Origin: Paramacrobiotus metropolitanus
Taxonomy: Eukaryota > Tardigrada > Eutardigrada > Parachela > Macrobiotidae
Length of the DNA: 64,000 bases
Direction of reading: 5' to 3'
NCBI RefSeq assembly: GCF_019649055.1
Contig: NW_026570224.1
Coordinates: forward strand, 434,001-498,000
A program made the translations under genes and the position numbers. The notes under the pieces are model-generated. The model saw only the letters and a program-made list of their open reading frames with translations, was not told where the DNA came from and made no database searches. Of the stretch, positions 12,798 to 23,058 are shown piece after piece. The stretch's first letter is position 1. Every line of letters starts with the position of its first letter.

Positions 12798-13269
12798 ATG
12801 CCTTTTCATCGCTTACAAAGTTATAATCATGGTGGGCCGGCCATTCGTGAGCCTTATACCGGTAATCTTGAAGTGAATTTACCGAGTAAGTATGTCAAGA
12901 ATTTCGTAGTAAACAGATATTTTTTGCAAGAACCATTCTAGGGAATAGATATTTACAAGCCTATCTGACTGTCATTTTTTCGGATGAAAAGGTACGAGCA
13001 CTAATAAAACTTAAGATTCATGATTCATCGTAAACAATATAAGTAATATTGTCATTGTCAGTTTTTGTTCCCAGGCACCACTGGGGGGCAGTCACGAGCA
13101 TTTCGTTGCGCGTCTTCGGCTTCTGTCGCTGGCGATTGATTCCCCGTGCTTCGCTGTGAAAACAATTTCCAAATTAGAAACGGTCGCACCAGATCTGTAT
13201 TTTATTTTTAGCAGAAATTCCACAGTTTTAACTTTTATTATTAGCAAACGTGACAAGGTTTGCTTATGA
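12798..13269 (+). CDS. small hypothetical protein, 3 exons, 110 aa
   Basis: Exons 12798-12885, 12942-12991 and 13075-13269 join in phase through GTAAGT and GTACGA donors and ctag and cccag acceptors. They give an open frame of 110 residues that starts MPFHRLQSYNHGG. I do not recognise the protein. The first two exons and the GC-richer start of exon 3 look coding (PLGGSHEHFVARLRLLSLAI). The AT-rich end of exon 3 (from about 13160) looks more like intron, with acceptor-like ttttattttag and ttattattag strings. The true 3' end may therefore differ. It could also be the 5' part of the histone-fold gene that starts 43 bases downstream. Confidence 0.45.
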
Positions 13270-13312
13270 AACTTTCCGTTTGTCAAACACTGTGATCTCT
13301 GCAATCGTTAAT

Positions 13313-15173
13313 ATGTCATCTACTCAACTTCCTTCAGAGCCTTCAAAAACAGATCAACCTGTGTCAACAGACGAGGATAATATGCAGGAGGATAATCATG
13401 TTGGGTCGGACAGCGAAATGGATGAGTTGGAGATGGAAGACTTGGAAGCTTCGGATGAAAATCTTTCCACTGATGAGGAGGGAGAAGAGGAAGCGACTGG
13501 GGAAGTAATGTGGCAGATCGTACGCGACAACCGCGACGAAGACACTGGAGAACTCCAGCGAAGCTCCGATGAGTACTCCGATGATGAAAACGAGCTTGAC
13601 GAGCCACCCGAGTCTGATACGGAGGCCGAACATCAGCCGTCCAGTGCAGATCCGCTTAAATCGTCAGGGAAGGAAGATCTTGTGCGGAATAGTTTGGTGC
13701 ATCCTATGATCGTTGACGAAGATGATGATTCTGATTATTCCAATTTGGAGCATGGTTTGCCTCCGAAGCTGGTTATCCCGTTTACATTTGAGACTATTAA
13801 GAATCGTAAGTCTTTGTGCTGACTCTTGTTATTGTTTTTGTAATTCGTATTGTTCCTAAGTGTTTCATGCAGCGGCTGCGCTTTAATAATTTTGTCAATA
13901 TATTGTTATATTAATAGTATTACACAGACGCGCTCTCAGGTTTTAGTTTTATTTCATTTACGAGTGCGCGGTTTTCTCGGAGTATTCAGATGACGACCCG
14001 ACGCTCTGCTACTCGTAGTAAGCCGCCCCTTGCGTAGTTTGATGGGCTTTCAGTATGCTATTTGTCCGTGCTCTCCAACCAATTTATTTTTTAAATCTAA
14101 ATAACTGCTCACACTTACTAATTTAACGCTCTGTTAACACTAACCTACTAGTTTGAGAACAGGGAGGTTTTGTTTTGATTTGGATAGTTATAAATGGTTC
14201 AATAATTGCATGTTTTAAATATATTGTATTATAGCGGTTATGTTTACCACCGCGATGTCACCCTTTGTTTTTTTCTGACCACTGGTGATTAGCTGAGAGA
14301 AATTGGTGTACCAGTTGTGAGTCGTATTGCAGCTTTGAAAACATCGTAAGATAATATTATTGCATTATGCATGTACTATGCTTTATTCATAAAATAATGT
14401 ACCTATGATTTTGTTTTGCTTCAGAATATTTTCCCAATGAATCCTCTCAGCGAAGAAGTAGTAAACAGCATCAGAAATCGAAAAATCATAAATCACCAGC
14501 TTTGTCCAGCCAGTCCCAGCCTAGTTCCTCTAACCAGTTGATACCTTCTCCTCTGCGTAATATTCCTTCCGCCGCGTGGCCATCCACTGCTGAACCGGAG
14601 AATACTTACCCCGAGTTGCCCCGCGAGCCGGCCCGCTTCCCACCGAAGACGGTGCGCCGAGTCATGACTTTCCTTACCTGCACGGAGGACATCCGTGTTA
14701 GTCATCCGGCCGTCGATGCTGTCTCCATCGCCCTCGAATGTTTCGTCAGAAATTTCACCAAAGAAGCCTACCAGTATGCTCAGCGCAAAGGTCGGAACGT
14801 GCTACGCTACGATGATCTGGCCTACATTGGCAACCATTACGCTAATCTGTACTTCCTCCAGGATTACCTACCGCCCCAGGAAGCGGCGGGATATGTAGTA
14901 CGGAAAGTTCTAGAGGAGTCAGGCGTTGGGTTTCCGTCGGAGACACCACCGAATAATGCAGACGCAGGCGAAAGTTCAAGTGGGAAAAAAGCAGTTGAAG
15001 AGAAGAATTCAAACAAGGCAGCCGACAGCAGAAGCCAAAGAAACAAACCGAGTGACAACCCGCTTGTGGAAACGGCAACGGAAATGGCCAGGATGTGGGA
15101 TGCGGATTCAAAACTGAAAAAATGGAGGAGTATGAACCGGCATTCGGGGAAGGGCAAAGGAAGTAAGACATAG
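13313..15173 (+). CDS. histone-fold protein, CHRAC1/POLE4-like, with acidic N-terminus, 413 aa
   Basis: Two exons, 13313-13805 and 14425-15173, join in phase 1 across a 619-base intron to give 413 residues. The first 165 residues are extremely acidic (runs such as DSEMDELEMEDLEASDE), followed by a basic/Ser-rich linker. A histone fold of the NF-YC/CHRAC1 type lies at about residues 235-315: the FPPKTVRRVMTF helix, DAVSIALECFVRNFTKEAY as the long central helix, NVLRYDDLAYIG, and the FLQDYLPP end. Such subunits pair with an NF-YB-type partner in chromatin remodelling (CHRAC) or DNA polymerase epsilon complexes. The tail is Lys/Ser-rich. Known CHRAC1 and POLE4 are about 120-130 residues, so the long acidic head is unusual and resembles histone-chaperone tails. 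The family call is good; the exact orthologue is uncertain. Confidence 0.78.
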
Positions 15174-16262
15174 AGAGAAGAAGCTTCATCGGAGAGAATC
15201 GACTGATTTGAGTGGGAATTTGTTATTAGTACGTTGCATGTGATCAGTGGACATTTGAAAGTTCTTACGTTTGTTGACGCAAACAATTATCGGAAGTTGA
15301 AACCTACGAGTATTATGCAGTGCTGTTTTAAACTGAAAATGGTGTGATTGCAGATTTCTGTTATCAGTGCTACCATTGCTGTGGGTGCGGAGAGTTTGAT
15401 TATTTTATGCAGCCTTCTTCAAACGTTTTATAAAGGTGTTCTCGGGCAGCAATACAATACTCGTACTTAATTATAGTGTCCTGCATGAACGTACACTTTA
15501 CGCCCGGTCGGAAACGTTTAATACTTTTTGAATACAGTTTATATAGATATAATAATTCAAGAATCATGCGTACGTATTACGAATATTGAGCATTGTTGGG
15601 GCCGTAATTCCTGTCAAATTCCTGTATCAGTTTTCAATGCGTGTTTCAACTGTCAGTCAACTTTCACTGCCCAATTCTACGAAATCGCGCGAAAGTTATA
15701 TTGACTTACACGCATTAATATAACAAAACGGTTAAAAACTTTGATTCCATCGCACGTCTCGGTTTCGGCATGGCCTTTTCGAAAACGATATTTTATGCAC
15801 AAGTGGCAAGAATGCAGTATACCGTATGTACTGTTAAATCGGTAACGCCAGTTGTCAACAGTCAACAGAAAATGCACTACAGTCTACAGTGTATTGTCAT
15901 TTGTCATGTAAGCAACAGGCATCCCCATCCAGAAAACTACTGCAATCTAAAATCGATCAATTACTAGAGTAGTACCTGTAAATGCACTTGTACTACCGAA
16001 GTGATCTGCAGTTACACTATGTCGGTGCAAAGCGCCAGCGCTTACCTTGTGCATACATGTTATTATCCACGGAAATTTCATAAATAAACTGATGGTGAGG
16101 TGCGTATACGTATGCGCCTATGGACTATTTTCCAGCCCGTCACCTTTACACGTGTCTCTCTTTAAATCAAAAAGATCATTCAAACACTTCGTCAGCCAAG
16201 ATTAAAATTGATGAGAGAGGCGAATGAAATAATATTAATATGGAATCAGCAATACATACCGT
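15174..16262. other. intergenic, no gene seen
   Basis: This holds the 3' flank of the histone-fold gene and AT-rich sequence with no exon or RNA gene I can support. Confidence 0.5.
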
Positions 16263-16485
16263 ATTAACATATTGGTTCATCCATTCGGATTGCGTGTCTG
16301 TCCTTATATGAAATGTGTGGGTGCCAAAACTTTTATTTTAACGAAGCGCTCCGTTTCCCATTAACAGTTATTAACAGTATGTTGTTGTTTATTAACGTAT
16401 TGGTTCATCCATTCGGATTGCGTGTCTGTCCTTATATGAAATGTGGGTGCCAAAACTTTTATTTTAACGAAGCGCTCCGTTTCCA
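16263..16485. repeat. tandem duplication, two ~95-bp copies 128 bp apart
   Basis: Bases 16263-16357 and 16391-16485 are near-identical. Both start attaac.tattggttcatcc and end agcgctccgtttcc. The first copy has an extra TG in the atgtgtgggtgcc segment. The copies are separated by about 33 bases of TTAACAG-rich sequence. Neither copy shows coding similarity. Confidence 0.85.
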
Positions 16486-16929
16486 TTTGTATATCCAACA
16501 AGTGTGAAGAAGCAATTTGATATGGATCTTTTCCTCGCAAATAAATTGCCTGTAACTTGTTCGAAAACTTGTGTGATCCTGCAAAGGCTGCAAGTAAGTT
16601 ACCTGCTGCTTCTTGTCTTCGGTAGGAACGACTGCCCGAGAATGAAATAGGAACGACCCTACGAATGACCTTACTTATTTTTATTTTGGGTGGACATATA
16701 GAGACGTGCACGTCTTTGTAGTCACTACAGTCTGGTGATTGTGGTTTGCAAAACAATAATTTCTACATAGATATGCAAAATTTGCACATGCACGCACCTA
16801 GATGTCAAGGCACGTGTACACGGTGGCCGCGGCTTCTTAATATTATTATTATCACAAGAAGAGGTCACACACCACACACACCAATGAACGCCGCCCAGAT
16901 GGCTGCACGACTTTTGCATGGAAACGCGG

Positions 16930-17295
16930 ATTATGCCTCGCTTGGGACGTGACCTGTGTAGACACTGTTGCGCTTTCACATGTCAAGGCCACTTCCACCA
17001 CAGCCGGAGCGGCCGCCATGCAAGCAGAGTTACGGAAATCAGGACTATATTCCTATCTGGTTGGCCGCTACCTATTCGTCCCGATCGCCTTCGAAACACT
17101 GGGCCCGTGGGGACCGTCGGCGATCGCCATCTTCAAAGAACTGGGAAAAGACTGCAGCAGCACACCGGAGAAGCACGCTCGCACGAATTTCTGCGGCAGC
17201 GATTGTCCAGAAATTCAACGGGGAAATACAGGCGTCAGTGCTTTGTGGGCACGATGGAAGGACTGGATAAGCTGAACGAAATTTTTCTGTTATAG
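16930..17295 (+). pseudogene. retroelement endonuclease-like C-terminal fragment (decayed)
   Basis: One frame reads WDVTCVDTVA, then FVPIAFETLGPWGPSA and IFKELGKD. Other frames continue with EARSHEFLRQRLS, IQRGNTG and VGTMEGLDKL. This order is typical of the region after the reverse transcriptase in certain metazoan retroelements: a restriction-endonuclease-like block (RPD...WDVT), then the ETLGPWGP and QRL..QRGN blocks. At least two frame changes are needed to follow the family, so the copy is broken. The RT domain itself is absent. A related fragment lies on the other strand at 21820-22345. Confidence 0.7.
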
Positions 17296-18793
17296 TTTAG
17301 CGTGTTTTTTTTCTTGAAATTGGTGTATTGAGGCATTGATTTGACCAATAAAGTACCTTAGAAGAGGTCAATATTAATGATGAGCCGTCAGTCAAGTAAG
17401 ACATGCAGACATATACATATCTGCATACTGCTGCAGTACATACTATACTACATAATGAACCGAGTTCATAATTATTAATTAGCTAGACTAGTACTGCACC
17501 GTGCAGTGCAGATTCTCTACAAATGAACAGTTAGTTCGAGAAATCATTCGATCGCTGGTTTGAGTTGCGGTGCGGTTCATTAATATCAACTACCTATTAA
17601 TTAACCAAACTAATTGCACAGTGTGCTAGAGATCAATTAGTGCGTGTATTATGTCGGCGAGTCATTCGCAGTCAATTAACGTGTTTAGGGCCCTTGTCGG
17701 TCGTCCAAGGTCAGTGCATGCTTTTGTTGTGGATTTGTAGGGCGTTGTACCGCGTGACTTCCAGGGAATGCAAAAGTGCCATATTTTTTAGAGATATGAC
17801 TGTAGCGAGTATAGTCTGGACGTTTGCGTAGAAATGAATTCTACCCCAGTATTCCTATGTTCTATGAAAATTTAGCCCTACGTGAACAATATTCACTATT
17901 TACTAGTACTAGTACTGTAAATATGATTTACGGACTTAAGATCAGCGTGAGGTATAAATTTGCGTGCTAGGTAAATATATACAAAGTACTTATTTTGACA
18001 ATTTAATTTGTCACGGTCTCTGATAATCCAGTGAAAATTAAAGTAACGATGGATACAGTCATGCATACAATTGCTTATGCCTAGTCATCTTGCCGAATTT
18101 CTTAAACCCGGTCGTACAAAAGTGCCTTCCGACAGTTTCGATACTAACACAGCCTTTATCACTTTAATTATGGCAAGATCAATCTTTATGGGTAGTGGCT
18201 AGTGCAATTTAAAATGTATCATGTAAAGAAAATTAACTTTGTTTTGGAGTGAGGCTTTGTGCAACTGCAGTAGCAGTCCTTACTGCCTTATATAATTACT
18301 TGTAAGTAAGATTTTGTTCGCCACAGTGCCTAATTGTGTACTGTAATAACTGTAGCAAATCACCGACGATCATCGACGGTCGAACGGCATGCGCAATGGG
18401 CGTCATCGGTTTCATATATTGTGTGCATTTGCTCTATTGGTGGTAGTTACAATTATCAAAATATGGAATGGAATAAGCCAACCACAATACACAATTTTCA
18501 TACGTGATACTGTGCCCAGAATGTTCTGTACCCCGTCCACTGACCACTGGTCAGCTTTAGAACCTGTTGAGCTTTTCCCAGTTTCCTAATGTTCCAATGC
18601 GGAGTTACTGCATGATCAGCTGGTTGATACCCGTACGGCTTTAACTGTTCGATGCATTTCCCATCAGGCTCGACGCGCTAAAGTTTTTAAAAGTTTTGAT
18701 GGTCACTTAGTTTTGTGTGGGTTATTCAGAACAGTCGCAATTATTTATTACACATTTAGGGCATTTGTATCCCAGGAATTCCTTACTGCAACG
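17296..18793. other. intergenic upstream of the bHLH gene
   Basis: About 1.5 kb are AT-rich with many tactgta-type words. A cagctg E-box occurs near 18617, upstream of the bHLH start, which could allow autoregulation (inference). No exon is supported. Confidence 0.45.
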
Positions 18794-19180
18794 ATGGAAT
18801 TGGATGGTGACGATTGCTGCATGTGTTATACCGGCAAAGAATTAGCCCATCAACCCAAACCAAAGAATTCGTCAAAGTCGGCGATTCGGTCCGCTGTCCC
18901 CACTAAACGGAAAAGAACGCATCCCTCCAAAGCAATACAGCCGGAGGAACTGAAGAATCGTCGGCTGCAGGCCAATGCCAGGGAACGTCGACGTATGCAC
19001 GGTTTAAAAGAAGCCTTCGATGTGCTGAAAGAACGACTATTGCAGATTCCCGGATATGCCGAGCAGGTTGGAAAAATGTCAAAATATGACACACTGTTGT
19101 TGGCACAGAGTTACATTACGGCTCTCAGAAGTATTCTTTCCGAGGCTCCGGCAAAGGTCACCAAATCGTCTAAATCGTAG
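18794..19180 (+). CDS. atonal-type bHLH transcription factor, 128 aa, single exon
   Basis: The open frame from ATG 18794 gives 128 residues. The basic region RRLQANARERRRM (residues 56-68) and helix 1 GLKEAFDVLKERL (70-82) follow the atonal/neurogenin class, in which the ANARER signature contacts the E-box. A slightly longer loop (IPGYAEQVG) leads to helix 2 KMSKYDTLLLAQSYITAL (94-111), again the class pattern (KLSKYETL.MA..YI.AL). These factors act in the nucleus as heterodimers with E proteins (daughterless) in neural or sensory precursor specification. Helix 1 has Lys at a position usually Asn (GLN.AF), a small deviation. I start at 18794 rather than 18713 because the upstream extension looks non-coding. 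Possible poly(A) signals occur near 19396. Which atonal subfamily is not clear. Confidence 0.9.
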   Translation: MELDGDDCCMCYTGKELAHQPKPKNSSKSAIRSAVPTKRKRTHPSKAIQPEELKNRRLQANARERRRMHGLKEAFDVLKERLLQIPGYAEQVGKMSKYDTLLLAQSYITALRSILSEAPAKVTKSSKS

Positions 19181-20449
19181 GCTTAATTGGTCGATATTTA
19201 GAGTGGTGTTATGTTACCTCTTTGTCGCTCTCAGAACGTATGTTTGCTGTTTGTTTTGCCTGTTTTGTTTTTTAATTATGTTTCCCTGCTGTTAAATGAG
19301 ACTTCACACAATACTAATACTTTGATGGAATCATGCTTTCGATAAGTCCGCAGGTGCATATAATTAAAATACGTATGTATAAGATTATTGCAAAATAAAA
19401 TACGTATATTGTTCCATATAATAGCACAGGGATGACACGAAATATTATATTGCAATTACTTACGTACTTATATTAATTACTGGTATGCTTGCGAATCTAT
19501 GTAATTCATATGTTGCCAAAATCGAGTGCACAATTAGAGTGTAATAATTTTGAACAAAAAAAACGCAAAACTGAAATGTCTTAAATGCGACGTCTAATTC
19601 CCGAATGCGCTTTCGATCCCCAGCTGGAGACAATTAAATTAACTTCTCGTCGTCAGTTTGTGCACAGTTAAATGACCGTTGCCCACTTAATAAATCTAAA
19701 TACAAGCGATTCACCTGGGTGGTCAGTGGTCACTTTTGAACCATATCAATCTGCATGGCGCTCGCCATCGACATCTCAATCAATTTTACATTGTTATCAG
19801 CTGTTACTGAATACAGTAATATCGCAAAAGGCGCCCATGAGGTCATGTCGCGGTGCAACCGTTGTATATGATAAAGATTATCAAAGGGCACATAATTGCT
19901 ATAATAAACCCCTTTGGGACCGTCAGAACCAAGATGGAAAACAATGTGGGATTTGGTGCGAAAACTGATGATGCTTATCGTAACAGCACGCCAGCGCCGT
20001 ATGTGGAAGCCGGACAATTGCAGGTTGTCTTAAAATGTTCACACTCTTCCATATTAAAATGGCTAATTAGCTTTTGCAGTCGCATTTTGCAGTTAAACAA
20101 TAACAAGAGGGACCACTTCACGGATCATATTTCCCGTCGACTTCGACACTGCTTATAATGCGAGTGTATGAATAGGATTTAAGGATTAAAGTGTTGTACG
20201 TCTACAGATTAATTCGGCTAATGTGATGCTTTTGCGGCATCAGGATTTTTGATTTCCCCTGTTTTGCATCGCTTACGTATACAGTAAACCTGACTATACA
20301 GAAGCATATATAGTCTTAAAATAATTACATCTATATTATATTGTATACAAGAAACAGCCTCGGCTTCGCCTCCGCTTTTCTTGTGGTCTCCAGTCTACGG
20401 CCGATTTATTCAAATGATTTCGATCAGCTATTTAGTTAACATCAAATCT
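19181..20449. other. intergenic, no gene seen
   Basis: This holds the 3' flank of the bHLH gene. A short open stretch starting at ATG 19934 (MENNVGFGAKTDD) has no supporting partner exon. At about 20280 a lone pogo-like terminus (cagtaaacctg) resembles the ends of the adjacent MITE. Confidence 0.45.
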
Positions 20450-20451
20450 TA

Positions 20452-20610
20452 CAGCGAAACCTGTCTTTACATACACCGGTAAATACACCTGGAAATTACA
20501 TACGCGGAAATTTTAACCGGCGCGTCCCATAGACTGTGTAATACATACACCGGAATAGCACATACGGTTTTGCTTTAACCGAAGGTGTATGTAGTAACCA
20601 GGTTTCACTG
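20452..20610. mobile_element. MITE with pogo/Tigger-like termini and TA target duplication
   Basis: The element starts CAGCGAAACCTG at 20452 and ends CAGGTTTCACTG at 20610. The ends are inverted repeats that continue imperfectly inward (tacatacaccggt versus accgaaggtgtatgtag). TA dinucleotides flank both sides (20450-20451 and 20611-20612), as expected for Tc1/mariner-pogo transposition. At 159 bp it has no coding capacity and would depend on a transposase elsewhere. Confidence 0.8.
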
Positions 20611-20800
20611 TATTCCTTCAACGAAACAAAATGATCCGAAAATACGCTAAAACGCAGATAGAATAAAAAGTGAATTTATGGCTTTTGTGCACTCAGACGC
20701 ATTCACTCAGAAGGGAATTTTTGTTAACTTCTCCCTCCCGAATTTGATCGAGTCTACCAGGTACTAAATTTCCACTAAAGGATGCTTGCAATAGATGCTG

Positions 20801-21350
20801 GTAGCGGTCACTCGTTTACCTAGCGGTCTGTGTGCTCTGGACAGCAGCGGTAGTTCGGTACTCGTTTACCTAGCGGGCTGTGTGCTCTGGATAGTAGTGG
20901 TAGTTCGGTCACTCGTTTACCTAGCGGGCTGTGTGCTCTGGACAGCAGCGGTAGTTCGGTACTCGTTTACCTAGCGGGCTGTGTGCTCTGGATAGTAGTG
21001 GTAGTTCGGTCACTCGTTTACCTAGCGGGCTGTGCACCTGATAGTAGTGTTAGTCTCGGTACTGTTTACCCAGCGCATGTGCCTGGATAGTGGTAGTTCG
21101 GTCACTCGTTTACCTAGCGGGCTGTGTGCTCTGGATAGTAGTGGTAGTTCGGTCACTCGTTTACCTAGCGGGCTGTGTGCTCTGGACAGCAGCGGTAGTT
21201 CGGTACTCGTTTACCTAGCGGGCTGTGTGCTCTGGATAGTAGTGGTCGTTCGGTCATTCCTTTACCTAGCGGGCTGCGTGCTCTGGATAGTAGTGGTAGT
21301 TCGGTCACTCGTTTACCTAGCGGGCTGCGTGCTCTGGATAGTAGTGGTCG
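20801..21350. repeat. minisatellite, ~51-53 bp unit
   Basis: The unit is roughly ctcgtttacctagcgggctg, then tgtgctctggatagtagtgg, then tagttcggtca. It is repeated about ten times head to tail. Two unit variants (gacagcagcgg with ggta, and gatagtagtgg with ggtca) alternate in parts, showing a two-unit higher-order period. Copies near 21040-21080 are degenerate. Open frames through it are a by-product of repetition. Confidence 0.92.
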
Positions 21351-21433
21351 TGACAAGAGTCATCTTCGACTTCGCTTCAGATAGTAGTGGTATTGACTAA
21401 GAGTCATCTTCGACTTCGCTTCAGATGATCTTG

Positions 21434-21492
21434 TGAGGAAATTACGTGTCGTAATTTCCTCATATAATTTATAGGAGGAAATTACGACACGT
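21434..21492. repeat. overlapping perfect inverted repeats
   Basis: tgaggaaattacg (21434-21446) and its reverse complement (21450-21462) flank a three-base loop. The right half also pairs over 18 bases with 21475-21492, giving two mutually exclusive hairpins. A 24-base direct repeat (gtcatcttcgacttcgcttc core) precedes it near 21358-21425. Confidence 0.75.
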
Positions 21493-21819
21493 GTAGTTTC
21501 TGTGAGACCGGAAACGTAGGCATAGGTAGAACTCCGTAAAAGTATTGTTTGTATATGGGTTTTACCAGAAATGCAGCAATAATCAGGTAAAGAAACGTTG
21601 TATCTTAACGTATCAAGGCGGCGACGTTAAACTACAAAGAAACAGTAACAAGGGGTGCATATTATATATCGTGTTGCAGTCTTTGAATACCATGGAAAAC
21701 TTATACTGTCACTAGCCACTACATTAACATCGTTCAAGCAAAAAATCAAATAATACAAACACAGACAAAAAGAAATGCAGTTTTCACATGCTATAACAAG
21801 AAAATTTCCTCTAACTTCT

Positions 21820-22345
21820 CTGATCCGGTATTGTGCCCATAACGCACATAGTTTCCTTTGAATCTGTATGGAGATCCGCTGCCGGAAAAATTCTTTCGCG
21901 TGGTTGCCCGGTAGTGGTCGCGATGAGCTGTCCGGTTTTATCGACCAGCATCTTAGCTCCGTCGCCCAAAGGTCCGTATGTTTCAAAGGCAGCGGCAACA
22001 AATTGCACCTTGGCTGAAGCCACGCATGTTTTATGAGCTTTTTTGCTTCGGCTAGTTCCGCGGCACCGACATTGACGGCTGTACGGTCGAGATATGAAGT
22101 TGCCAGAGTGTCCACACAGGTTACGTCTATTGCGAGTGGTTTACCACGTTCCCAGGGGACAAGCGTAACTACATCCGGTCTTTTGTTACCTACTAAGGCC
22201 AATCCTTTCGGCTCCACTCTGGCAGGGAAACCACCCGTCGTTAACGCGCGAGCGAACTCCTTGCTGATGCCATGTCATGTCTGGGTAGTCGTCCGGCTGA
22301 TCGTTTGCACCGCAGTCCATGTCTCCCGAACTCGTCTACCCATTC
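21820..22345 (-). pseudogene. retroelement endonuclease-like C-terminal fragment (decayed)
   Basis: On the minus strand the order is GRHGLRCKRSAGRLPRHD (zinc-knuckle-like Cys/His block), EFARALTTGGFPARVEP, KRPDVVTLVPWERGKPL, IDVTCVDTLATSYL, then FVAAAFETYGPLGDGA and FFRQRISIQIQ. This matches the same family as 16930-17295: a Cys/His motif plus a restriction-like endonuclease RPD...DVT core behind a lost reverse transcriptase. Blocks fall in different frames, so the copy is inactive. It lies beside the minisatellite. Confidence 0.75.
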
Positions 22346-23058
22346 GCCGCATTTACATTCATGGGGAGTTACAATAGGATATATATCGTAGCATTGTAAC
22401 TCCCCTCCCCCTACGAATATATTATATATCGTAGCATCCCCCTAATAATAATTAAACAGTGTTTGCTGTTCCGTGTCGTCTTGAGAATAAGTTCAAGTAC
22501 GTCATACGTCTGATGCTCATGGCGCTCTTTAAGGTTCTTTGAAAAGGTTTTTTTGTGTTTCAAAAAAGTTAATAATAATGAAGAATTATTCCCATAGGGA
22601 CTAAGCTTTTTGAAGACAACTGCAGAGACGTATGTACTATGGACCAGATTTCAGTGAGGTACAGGTACGATGTACAATGCAGTACTTACAATTATTTTGT
22701 GTTTTATGGCGGTAAAGTCTCCCTATCTTTTATGCCATGTATCGTTTATTGTTCGTGCTGTGAAAGATCATAAGTCAAAAAAGTTTTAAACATGTTTTAA
22801 ATTGCAAAGTCTACGAATTTTGTATTTCAGAATTACGTACGTACGGAGAGTATCGTACACGATAAATACTCTTATTAATTTTAAGTATACGAACTCACAG
22901 ACTCAAGTACAGCAACCACTGAGATTAAAGTATTTATTATTTAATTAATCTTGTTCGAGTTTTGATATCCAGTTGAGAAGACAGATGCTGATTTTAAAAA
23001 ACACCCCTAGCCAACGAGGACTACCGACTGACGAAGCAACTGCACAGGCACATAAACT
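22346..23058. other. intergenic, no gene seen
   Basis: AT-rich sequence. A 20-base string around atatatcgtagcat occurs twice (near 22382 and 22425), close to the retroelement edge. No exon is supported. Confidence 0.4.

Noticed and set aside
16361-16756. 131-codon minus-strand frame across the tandem duplication
   Set aside because: It crosses the duplicated block, has no recognisable domain and has AT-rich, non-coding-like codon use.
19934-20030. possible first exon MENNVGFGAKTDDAYRNST
   Set aside because: There is no second exon, the donor context is weak, and the surrounding sequence is non-coding.
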